From Doris montereyensis (Eukaryota > Mollusca > Gastropoda > Nudibranchia > Dorididae), in the NCBI GenBank assembly GCA_037039925.1, contig JAXRKP010001167.1, positions 7,501-71,500 of the forward strand: 64,000 nucleotides of DNA, read 5' to 3'. Shown piece after piece: positions 42,901 to 54,900 of the stretch (positions are counted from its first letter, which is position 1; each line of letters opens with the position of its first letter). The notes beneath the pieces are model-generated. The model searched no databases. It was given only the letters and a program-made list of their open reading frames with translations, and was not told the DNA's origin. Position numbers and translations under genes: made by a program.

Positions 42901-45900
42901 ATCCCATTATAAACTATATCCCCTTCACCCTTTAAACCAATAAAAATGGTCGCCATTACTCAAATCTGGCCATAGCTAACTCATATTTTTTCCTCAGGTT
43001 ACAAAAAAATGGATATGGCTAAAGCAACTGACTCAAAATTGACAGTAATCCATACAAATCTGACATGGTCAGTGGTTTTGAGGCCTTTTACGTACAGAAA
43101 ATTATGAACAGGACAAAAAAAATCTGATCTGTGCTTCCTGAAGTTTCTCTTTATTGATGTCAGTGCTATGAAAACTCTTCAATATAATTTCCCATTGTAT
43201 AAATATTTCAGACCGGAAGTAGAAAAGCAGAAATGTTATAGAATTCTTAAATCACCATGGAAACAGCCATGGTCAGCTCAACTTTGTAAGAATCCATAAA
43301 AAAAATTGTGAATTGGTAATCATCACAGATAATTTTTTTTAAAGTTATCAAAACTCACCTGACAAAATACTTGCATTGGCATTCCCAATGGCACCAGCTG
43401 TCTGCAAGTCTAGAATGTCGGCTAATGCCTTGCCATCAACATACACCTGTACCTTGCAATGTCCACAACTGATGTCTGAAACAACCTTGACTGCCACTGC
43501 TTTATCCGTCACTAAATTCCTCATCTTCTCCACCAACTCAGGGGTTAATTTCGACTCACATGCCAAATCAGCTTTGAAGGCAAAAGCCGCAATGTGATCT
43601 GTGTTCAAATCTACTGGCAGAACAGCAAGAGACTCTTTACCCAGACAATCAGTATTGCCATAGTCAATAAATCGGACAGAGTACTTCCGTCTTCAATCTT
43701 TTCTACTGTAGCTCTGTACCAAGCTTCATCTTCACTGAACTTGGCGCACAGCATCTGGCCTTTCTCAATGGATTCTGGCTGCTCTGCCGATTCTAATGAT
43801 GAGTCCAGCTTGCCCGAGAATTCCTGAAGTTCTTCATCCCGTGAAGCCATCTGGATGTAAAACTGTCCTCCATTTTCAATTTCTGTGATAAATGCAAGTT
43901 CTCCCACAGCTACTGTGTTGTTAAAAAAAGTATAGAGATAAAGTAAAGGATTACAACCAAACCATGGGCAAAATGTAAAAGTGAAAATCAACTGACAAGA
44001 AGCAAATAAAATACAATTTGAAAATGTATACACCTAAATTAAGTCCAAGGACAAAGGAAAATCAACTTAACAATAACATTAACACCATATATATATACAT
44101 TATAATTCTTTTCTTATGCCTTTTCTTATGTCCTGTCACTGTCACAAATAATAAATAAGGCAACATCTAAGAACTCTTGGAAGACTCAATATTTTAAAAT
44201 GATATTGCCATTGGTACGAAGATTGATAAGACAAAACAAGAAAACACCAAAATAAATTAATCTTGCCATAACAGTTAATAAATATTTTTACAATTCAGGA
44301 TTTAAACACAAGGTACAGACAGGTGAAATGGTCGTAATTAAAAACAAGTATTACTGAATCTAGATCTAAATTCTTTTCAGAAAAATCAAATGATAAAAAG
44401 GTAAATCATTGGGGTTTTTTTGATACTGGGTGCAAACTGTAGTGTGTACGCATCATCTCTGCTGTTTCAATTAAAAAGACATTAAATAAATGTGTATACA
44501 AGTTAATTATTTAGTGCATAAATTAAATAGTTAAAATTCGAGTTGATAAAAAAATACCTAGACGCCAAATTAATCATTCATATTAGGAAAATTATCGTAT
44601 ATGAAACAGAAATCCTCACCTGATGACAAAGTTGCATCTGTGTTCGTCTCAACAGGACTAGATCTTTTAGGGCTTTTTAAGATGGGTCCTTTGAGACCTA
44701 GCAAATCCAGCTCAATACTTCTGGCTAAAGATACTTGGTATGGCGGTGCAGTACTACAAAACGTGGCGTTGAGAATTTTTTCATTTGTCATTTCCGTGAA
44801 TGTTCCACGCAAATCTTCTGTCCAGCTGTTTACACCTTCAAGTCGACACTCAAATGCAAAAGGCGGTCTGTTTACAAAGTCAGGTGATAAAACTTTTAAG
44901 TTTTCCAGGCATGTAGTGGAGCAATGTCCAAAATCGATGTGACGGACACGCGCATTTAAATCTGTCACTTCTAGGATTTTAGCTCTATACCATTTCTCAT
45001 CTCCAACAGACTTCACACAACAGGGCATGTCTTTCTCTTGTGTTGACAAAGCTTCAACATCAGCTGATGAATAGGCAGCTTCTATCGAATTCTGAAGTGC
45101 ATCAATGGCTTTGTAATCTCTGTAAAGCTGCAAGAAAATTCTTCCATCTTCCTCAATGTGACTTACTCCTGCTGGTGTCATCTCCTCTGGCACTCGCTGA
45201 GAGCGAAACTTGTTGGAAGGAAAAGAAATATCCTGTAGACTTTGTCCATCTGATGTAGTTGCCACAATACTGAAAGGTGCCTTTCGGTTCTCAAATTTAA
45301 CAGTGATCTGATGCTCAAGAAGATATTGCGCTAAATTTGCCTGAGCATCCTCAGGAAGACAATCACATTTTGAGAACTGACACTGATAGCTGAGAGGTGG
45401 CGATTGAAGAAGCTCAGCCGTTAACGGTCGAATGTCTGATGTTGCTACAGTGTCACCATTGCCAAAATCAACAAAGGATACTTTGTATTTATCAATTTCC
45501 TGATTTAAAACCACAGCTCTGTACCATGATGAATCCTCAGAGAAGACAGCAGCACAGGCAGCACCCTTGGTCAGGTTGGGATGAGGAGTATTCCCTGATA
45601 AAGCAACTAATTTATCTGTTAACCTCTCTAGTACTTCTGTGTCTTTATCAAGCTGAATAAAGAAATAGCCATCTTCAGAGATATGAGATATGTATGCAGT
45701 CTGATGTCCATTCGGTATGGTCTGGTCTTTAAAAACTTGATTAGGCACTTTAGGTATGTTAGCTGACTCAAAATTGAGGGCTTTTTTTGAAAGGGGAACC
45801 AGAATCTGAACTGCCTTGCTTTGGACTGGAACCCCCAAAACCTTTGTTTGGCTTTTTACCAAATCCACTTTGTTTAGGAGATGTGCCAGAGCCACCAAAG

Positions 45901-48900
45901 GATGATGATTTGGAACTTCCAAAGAGGATTTTGGAGACGGCTTGTTTGCTGAAATAGTAACCTTGCCTTCCATTACATCCAATAGATCTCCATCGGGTGT
46001 CTTGATATTTACAAGGAATGGTGGCGAGGTGTTTGTAAAGATGACTTTCAAATCTTTATCCAATGTAGCCTTTCCGAAAAGTTCTGCCTTGTCAAGAGAC
46101 CATGTAAAGCCACGTAACTGACATGGGTATGCTTGGATTGAGTATTGCATTAAATCTGGGAAAAGGAACTTGAGGTCATTTTTACTGCACAGAGCAACAT
46201 TGCCATAATCGACGTACCTTACTAAAAAACGCCATTTCCTTGACATTTTCCACTCGACTTCTATACATGTTACCATCATCTGCAAACTTGGAGCAACACA
46301 CTGTTCCCTTCACAGGTGTTTCTTTCAACCTAGGACCACCACTCTTGTAACTTCCAGCCAAACGTTTTTGTCAAAAACAATATATCTTTCTCCATGGACA
46401 ATAGTTGTAGGTAAAACGTCCCATCATCATCAATGTGAATCAAGATGGCATCTTCTGGTTCAGTTGGAGGGTCGCTATATTGAAGGGTATCTGAAGAAGA
46501 GCTTGAACTTTGATTCCTTTCTCTTGAGTTACCACCGCCAGGTTCAGAATCTCTTTGACCATGAAAACCACCTTCTTTCTTTCCAAAGCCACCACCAGAT
46601 TCTTTGTCCCATCCACCTCTCTTTGGACCTAGATCAGAAGCACCACCAAAATCATTTTTTTCTTCCACCACCAAAGCCTTCGTTATCACGTCTGCCTGAG
46701 AATCCCCAGTTTCGCCAAAGGCTTTTCTGGGACTTTTGTCAAATCCTGACTTTTGTGCTGGCCTGTCATTCCATCCTGATACAGGTGAGGTTTGATCTTT
46801 CAGCTTTTATTTGAGCCAACAGAGGGTGAAGCAGAGACATTGGAGCTTTTCCCATGCCCTGCAGAAATCAATTTCTCAGATACTTTCTCTCCATTGCATG
46901 TCACCTGTACCGATTTCCTGTTCACAAAAGTAAATGAGAGCTCTTTGTCCATCACCAAAGATTCAAAGTACTCAATTGCTGTTTCAGTCCATGCCTCACA
47001 GTACACCCCATCCAAAGAACATTCGTAGGCCAAAATGGGAACATTGGAAATTTCTGGACTAAGTTCTTTTATAAAATCATTGCTGATGAGTTCTTCATTT
47101 CCATAATCAACAAAAAGAACGGAACATTGACTCTCCTGCACGGCTGTGATTTTGCCTCTGTACCACTGTTTGTCTTCTTGATAAAGAGCCACACAGAAAG
47201 ACCCCACAGTCGGCTTTTGCACGGTGGAAATGCCTTCATGGGTATATAAATGTGTTATCCGACTCATGAGGGAATCTAGCTCATCGTCTATCCCGGCCAT
47301 CTGTATGTAAAACTTGTTTGGAGAAAGTGTAACGCTGACAAATGCATTGACCTGAGTAGATAAGGGGATACTTTTGGAAGGAGCTAGTCTGACAGTTCCT
47401 GTGCCACTTGCCATCTGCTGTTTCAGTAAGTCAGTGATGGACTGTCTATTTTCCATGAGCTCAACTACTGCTTTGTTGCCATCTATGGACAGAACTTTCA
47501 TTGAAAGCTCTTTTTCCAGTATCATATCTGACAAAGAGTCACTCAAATGCTGTTGATTTCCTGGTAATGACATACTGCACTGGACAGCTTGAGGAGACAA
47601 GTCTAAAAAGCGAGGCTCTGGAACACATACTAAGTTGGGAGAAACCACCTCAATATTACCATAATCAACAATTGCACTTCACATCCAGCACTTGACGCAC
47701 TGATAGGAGAGCTCTATACCATGCATTATCTACACTGTACTGGGCTACACAAGCTTGGCCAATCACAGGCTTACTAAGAGGAGTGCCGCCATTCTCAGAA
47801 TAATGAGAATCAAGTTTCTCCATCAGTGCATCCAGTTGGGGCATGTTCTTACACAACTGAACCCACAGACAGTGGGGTGAATCCATGTGAGAAACAATAA
47901 CATTTTCAGACTGACTTGGTTGTAGCTGTATGTTGGCATTGTAATGAGGCTGGGTAGATTTAAACTGAGGTAGACTTGCATCAGTAACTACAGCTAATGA
48001 CACGAGTTCCCTTGCCACATCTTTGCCCTCCACAGTGAGCTTTACTATTCGGCAGGCATCGCTTTTACGAATGACTTCACACTGACAACCATTTTCAGTG
48101 AGTTGTTCTAAAAAGTGTTTTGCATCCACAGACCATGTGTTATCCTGGCGTAGGGGTTTTAAATTGTCAAGGGAGCACTGGAAAGCTAAGGGATCAACTT
48201 CTCCAAACTGAGCACTGACTTGCCGGAGTTCATCTTTTGGTATTGTATCTGTGTTGCCATAATCTATGAACAAAACCTTCACCTTGTCATCCATTTCCTT
48301 CACAACTAAAGCCCGGTACCATTGCTGATCTTCTGAAAACCTGGCGATGACGAAGGCACCACGGGCTGACATGGCTTCAAGTCTAGGCTGTGCATAGTAT
48401 TCTTGCAGGTCAGTAGACAACTTATCCACCAAGGGGAGTATCCTCAACTCGCTGCACCCAAAAATCTCCTGGATTGTCAACCCAACTCAGAAAGACACTG
48501 GAAATACTGCCCACGGGCAAATCAACGCATGAAGATGTAGTTTTTGGAGAACTGGATTTTCTCTCCTTGGGTGGAGTCTGTGTTTTCGAGCCTCGCTGAC
48601 TAATGATTTGCTGTAACTGGTTTCCGATATCTTTGTTCTCCTCAACATCAAGCAGGGTTACTTCATACAATGAACCCTGTTTGCCGACGACTTTGACCTC
48701 AAATTCCTTGTCCATAACAAAATTCTCAAACTCACTGATGGTATCCTGAGCCCATGACTTGCCTCCCATTTTCACATTGGTCAAAGAGCATTTTATAGCG
48801 AGAGCTGGAAAATTTTAAACTCATCCTTAAGATCACATATTGAGGCAAGTCCAACATTTTCTGTATTGCCATAATCTACAAAAAATACAGAGGCACTATT

Positions 48901-51900
48901 TTGGGACACATGTTTTACAATCCCTCTGTACCAGGCTTCATCCTCATCAAACATTGCTGCACATATGGCCCCGCTTTATGTTATCCAGCGGTTTCATTTC
49001 TTGAGTAATTTGAAGGCGAGCTAACTCCCTGAAAGAATGATAAGGTTGTTCAGGAAAGCTACATCTTGACACCAAAATAGATTTGGATTTTCTACATACA
49101 CGACAGATGCTTGGATTTTATCACCAACTTTCCAAACAAGGGTTTCAAACCCAGATATTTCATTTCGTTCCGGTTCACAGTAACCTGAAAAGGGCAAAAT
49201 AAGAGAAACGTATCATTAAAAGCACAAAATATAAATTGTGTTTTACAGGTTTTCAGGGTGACATGCAATTGTTAATCTTATGCGTTTAAAACTGGCTTAA
49301 CTCTCAACTGATCGATGCCTCGCCCTCCTTCACTGGCGGATTCATTTAATGTTGTTTTGAATTATTTCCTGCTATTATGAAAATGTAGAGATAATTCTGC
49401 CCAGAAAACATATTTTCATCAAAATAATGAAAAAATAATAGTAAAAATATAATAATAATAATGAACAGCATTTTTATAGCGCATATCCAAGAAATTACTT
49501 AATGCTCTATGCGCATTCAAAAAGCAAAAGAAGAAGATCTATAATATTATAATTCATAATAGTATAGATAATGGTATACCAATTTCAATTACAAGGACAA
49601 GTATATAAATCATCAAAATTTACATTCAAATTAATGGTGAAACATAATACACAAATTTTGTCAAATGAGATATGCCTTTTTGAAAAGATGGTGTTTCAAT
49701 TGACATTTAAATATGTTGAGACTCTTTGCTTCTCTAATTTCCCTGGGTAAATCATTCCATACAACAGGGCCAACATAAGAAAATGAACGTTAGCCATACC
49801 TTTTGTAAGAGGGAGAAGTTCTTTCAATTCATATATTAATTTGTCAGAAGGGTGGAGATTCAAAAATTGTGACAAATAGAGTGGTATAGTTCTAATAGAA
49901 GATTTAAAACAAAAAAGAGCAATTTTATAAGTGATACGGTCTTTGACCTGCAGCCATTGTAATTTCTTTAGATCTTGCGTTATATTATCTCTTTTACTCT
50001 TTTTGACAACGACTCTTGCTGCATTGTTCTGAACTACCTGGAGTCGTGATAACAGTCCTTTTGGGAGATTGGCAAAGAGAGAATTACAATAATCAATCTT
50101 GGAAAGGACCAAAGACGTCATTAATGTTTTAGTCCCATCAAATGTCAAAAATTGCCGAACGTGGCTTATATTTCTGATTTGAAAATTCAAGGATTTACAA
50201 AGAGATGTTATTTGAGATGTCATAGAAAAATCAGGATCGAAAATGATACCCAAATTCTTAGCCCTGTGTGAACGTTCAACTTTATGATCATTTATCTTTA
50301 GTTGGATATTGGATAGGGGTATTTGGTCTGTTATCCTTGGATTTCCAATAATCAAAAATTCGGTCTTATTTTCATTCAGCTTTAATTTATTACTAGACAT
50401 CCACATTTTCAAATCTGTGATACAATTTTCCATAATATTCAACGATTTGGACAGATCATTGATGTTGCATGAACAGTATAATTGTGTATCGTCTGCACAT
50501 AAATGGTATTTTAGTTGGTAAGATTTTATTATTTCAACCATTGGTTGTCATGTAGGCATTTACCTCGTGTTTGTTTACGCACACACTATTGCCATCCCTG
50601 ACCATGACCCTGAGCCAATTCCAACCCATCACGCCCCCATCCAACGCAAATCGCAGTGTTCCCAACTATGGTAGTCCTCCCGAGATCCAATTTATTGTTA
50701 TATGTAATGATATTATTGTCGATACATTTGAGTTTTTATAGGCTCTAATAAATGTTTCTTTGTTCTTTTATTTTCTAAATCCAACTGTTTAATAAATACA
50801 TATATGGTAGCTTTCACAAAATGGTCCATCCCCATTTTCTCTTTTGTCAAAATTTGAATGTTATATTTCTTCAAGTGTTATATACTTAGAACATGAGGAT
50901 TCCAGATATATGACTCTAAGAGATAGCAAGGGGCGTAACTGTAAAAATTATGGGTCACTTCCCAGTGACGCAATGCTACGTCGACTGAGATTTCCCTCCG
51001 AAACCTATACCACAGCCCCCTCCCCGACTATTCACAGTGAAAGCGTTCAAGATCTCAATTCTCCCCATCCCACTAGACTGGCACAAACTTGTGTCTTTAT
51101 CGATTGATGATTGCTTCGCGGAATACGTGACAGGATGAGAGTGGTAGCTGAGAAATCTTAAACTCTACTTAGACCTGTGCTATTAGTATTATTTTCTCTC
51201 CATTTCTTATCTAAACATGTTTTTAGTAATATTTTATCACAATTTAAATTTCTTAGTGAATTATTTTATCTCTTAGCATTAAGGAGAGAGGCAGGTCACG
51301 AGGACGATGTTTTTAGTTTGAAGAGATGCACGATTTTAAGCTTCATAAATGAGTTCAGCATGATGAAAATAAGAGGGAAAATATTGTAAAAGTCATTTTT
51401 GAAGGTTTAGTTGCCATGGAAACGAGCACCATCTTGAATTTCTGGTGCAAAACTAGGTCAATTTGGACAATTTTCAAAAAAAAATTAAGTAGTTCTAGTT
51501 TTTATTTTAAAGCTTTAAAATTTTGCACATAGAAACTTCAAACCAATATCCTGAATCTGTTGTATCGGTTTTTGTATATCTTATACAGCTTTGTTTTTAT
51601 AAATTTTCAAACATTGGGCCTTCAAGGAAACCAATTTCTCTCAAATTTCCTTGCCAACAAAAATGATGAATTTCTCACGAAGTACAAAAGATATAAAAAT
51701 CCGATGCGAGAGTCTCTTAGTAATGATACAAAGCATCTGTATGCCAAATTCCAAGCGAAGAAAATAAATATGAAAATAAGTGGGACACATAATCATAACT
51801 GATGTAGGTAACTATACTCATTTTTTAATGCATCATTATCATCACCAAACTTGTTGATATATGAAAACATCCATGCAAAAGTAAAGTTATTTAACAGGAC

Positions 51901-54900
51901 TTCAATTCATTGTTGGCTATTTGAAGTCCAAGGCTGAATTCACTTAACAAACTTAAACATTCAGAAGATTCTAATCTAAGAGGCATCCAATAATTCTATG
52001 AAGGTCAAGGTCTTTTTCCATTTTTAAAATTGTTCACTGCCCCTTTTCCCTCTTCATATTATTACATTTCATTCATTACACTTACACTGTTTATTTAAAA
52101 TTTAAACATAATACGCCGCATTGCCGTGTTTAAAAAATAAACAGAAAATCCCATGTATCCTAAATAAATTTTAATCTTGATAATCCAGATTCAAGACAAA
52201 GGACTCTTTAAAATTGATCATACAAACACAAAAGAATGAATAAAACGACAGCCCTTTTTATATTATTCATATTTGTTTGAACAATATTTTTAAACAAATT
52301 CAAGAAGCAGCATGAACTTTAGAATCCACACAGCCCTTTGAAAGGATTCAGGTAGGATTATAGTTTAGCAAGGCTCAGAAATTTAGGAACAAAATTGTTA
52401 GAACATGGGTTAAAACATACCTTTACAGACATATCACCATCCGCCTGCACATCTTTATCACCATTAGCATCACCAGAGCTGAACATCTCATTGAGACAGT
52501 TGTGATCTTGGTCATACATGTTTATCAAATAAACATCATCCTTGTTACGTTTGCCTTGAAAAACAGCCTTACACTTTTTGTCAATGACCAAGTCTTCGAA
52601 TTGGACCATGAGCTCAGGGGGGCCAAAAACCTTGTTCACAGGACACACCAGTCAAAGCACACCTTCAACAAGAGCAAGGGATGTGACAGCAATAAAGAAA
52701 AGAGGTTCTGACAACGGTTTGATTTGATTTTACCCATATCCACATATAAGATGATCTTGAGGTTTATGGTAGGATCTTTGTTTTAATTTGCCCCATCTGA
52801 CCTGTAAACAGCCAAGCAATCTTTAACATGCAGAGCGTAGTTATCTGCACAGGGACCTCCCTTCTAACGTCCATCTCTGGTGGGATCAGGCGTCCATTAA
52901 CCTATCTGGATCAGGGAAGTGGGTTTTACCCGAGAAACTTGGGCCAACTTATCAACCTGTCGGGCACGAACATACAATCTTTCGGTCGAGATGCAGACGT
53001 CTTACCTCCTCCAGACAATCCCCCCACCCTCAAACCGATTCTGGCAAGGAACAGATGAGGCAGTATCCTTATTTAAAGGATCACCTTCAACTGTTTTCCC
53101 AGGTAGGTTTTGTTAAAAAGAGTAACGAAAGAAGAGGAAAGATATCTTGAATTACTTTTATGGAATACTCTTTCAATAGGAACCAAACAGTGGGCATAAA
53201 TTTCAGAAAAATACTTTCTCTAGAAGGGAGCCCTGTCAAAAATGAGCCCCACATGTAAAATTAAGATGACGTCCCCCCATAAAAAACATTCTTATGGTAG
53301 CTATGTATTCAACAAACTTAATATTTAAATAAATTTTGTACCTGTAACATTGAACAGGATATTGGACAAGGTCAGGATCAAGTATTTTGACGCGGTCTCT
53401 GGTAACATAGTCTATGTTACCAAAATCCACAAACTGAACTTCCACAAGCCCATTCTGAATAACTCCTGTGAAGAAAAGATCATGTAATTTGACAAATTAT
53501 ACATTTTATTGATTTAACAGCGAAGCCTCTTTTCAGAGTAAACATTGTGTCAAGATAAAAGGTGTTATTGAAACCTTTTTTTCTTTTATTTCATGTGTAT
53601 TCATACCAAATTTATTTTTTTTTGCTTTTGAATTTAGGTTTTTGCTGTCAAAATACAGGCATCTTACATCATTGAAAAGTTTGTAGCGTCCTTGGTTGCC
53701 ATAGAAACGGCCGCCATCTTGGATTTTGACTCAATTTTCAAAATCAATCTCCTATCTTGCTTATGAATAAAATCACTCAAAACCTGTGCAGATCGTCTTT
53801 TCCATTCAATGTCTAAAGAGTGACATCAGCTTTTTAAAGTATTTTGGGGTTTTTTATGAATTTTTGAAAATACTATATATATCAATATTATAGATGTACA
53901 AAAACGGCGTTTTTATTACACAAAAAAAAAATTTCTCAAAAAGTTAATAGTATATATAAAAAAAACAAGTCACTCTATTAACATTGACAAGAGGAACATG
54001 TGTGCCAAATATAATACAAATCGTTTGGTAAATGGCGAAGGAGATAGAAATTTAGTGCGAAAAAACTACATTTCGAGAAAAATAATCAAAAGAAAATAAC
54101 ACAAAACAAGCACTTCAGGCGGGTTTCCCTTGTTGTAGCAGCCCCCTTACTCTTTCGACAGTTCCTGGCATTGTTACAAATGTAAAGAGGATTATAAATC
54201 TAAGGTTAGATGTGCACTGTTGTGAAAATAGACGTCAAAATGACAAGCCCCCCCCCCCCCCCCCATATCCTATGCTTGTGTGCGTGTTTACATACACACT
54301 GACGCGCAACGCCTCTCACATCACACAGCGATGGACCGAAGCGACGAACGGTGTCGGCAGAAACCAGGTCACCTCAGTGTTGCCACATCTGGCGATTAAC
54401 CATCAATATACAGGTTTTTACTGCCATCTTCTCAGTCAGTGTTAGGGTAATTTACGTCAACATATTGTTTTTACCTACCCTCTCGCCTACAAAATATTTT
54501 GTAGAAAAAATTATGTCACATGGACATTTTTCTGCCATGAACTTGTAGATAAATGATCGTTCTACCCGAATATGCAAAGAACAAAAAATCAACCTTTTGG
54601 TCCCAAACTCGCCAGTCCAGGTGCCCACCCCCCCCCCCCACCGACAGAAAATAACAACCTGTTGCCTTGCATGCTGGTTTTGGGCAACCAAAGTCTAAGG
54701 CAGTTGACCTTGACAGAAAATAACAAGGCCCTGCACGGGCCTCAAGGCGGCAGTCCCATCATCTACCTAGGGTACAGAGGGCAAATCACCTACTTATCCA
54801 AAATCAACTGATTCAGAGAAATTAATATGATATGCCCAGCTTGACCTTTCGAAGATGAGCGTGGGAAACGAACACGGACTGTGATTTTGGAACATGGAAT

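Noticed and set aside
43359..43912. Copy B of the duplicated exon as a dead copy because of its frameshift
   Set aside because: The shift is one C in a CCC/CC run, the same kind of break seen in single-copy exons of the gene.
44601..44942. Plus-strand frames across the Tudor exons (also 42,098, 43,376, 46,368 and 47,501)
   Set aside because: They lie opposite strongly supported Tudor coding sequence and have no motifs.
7997..52662. The multi-Tudor locus as a processed or decayed pseudogene
   Set aside because: It has introns with good splice sites, domain motifs are intact, and disruptions are single-base homopolymer indels without substitution stops; error or indel noise fits better, though transcripts are needed to be sure.
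52720..53060. A tRNA-derived SINE call for repeat R1
   Set aside because: The end motif looks tRNA-like at first, but I could not find matching A and B boxes or a poly-A or short-repeat tail.
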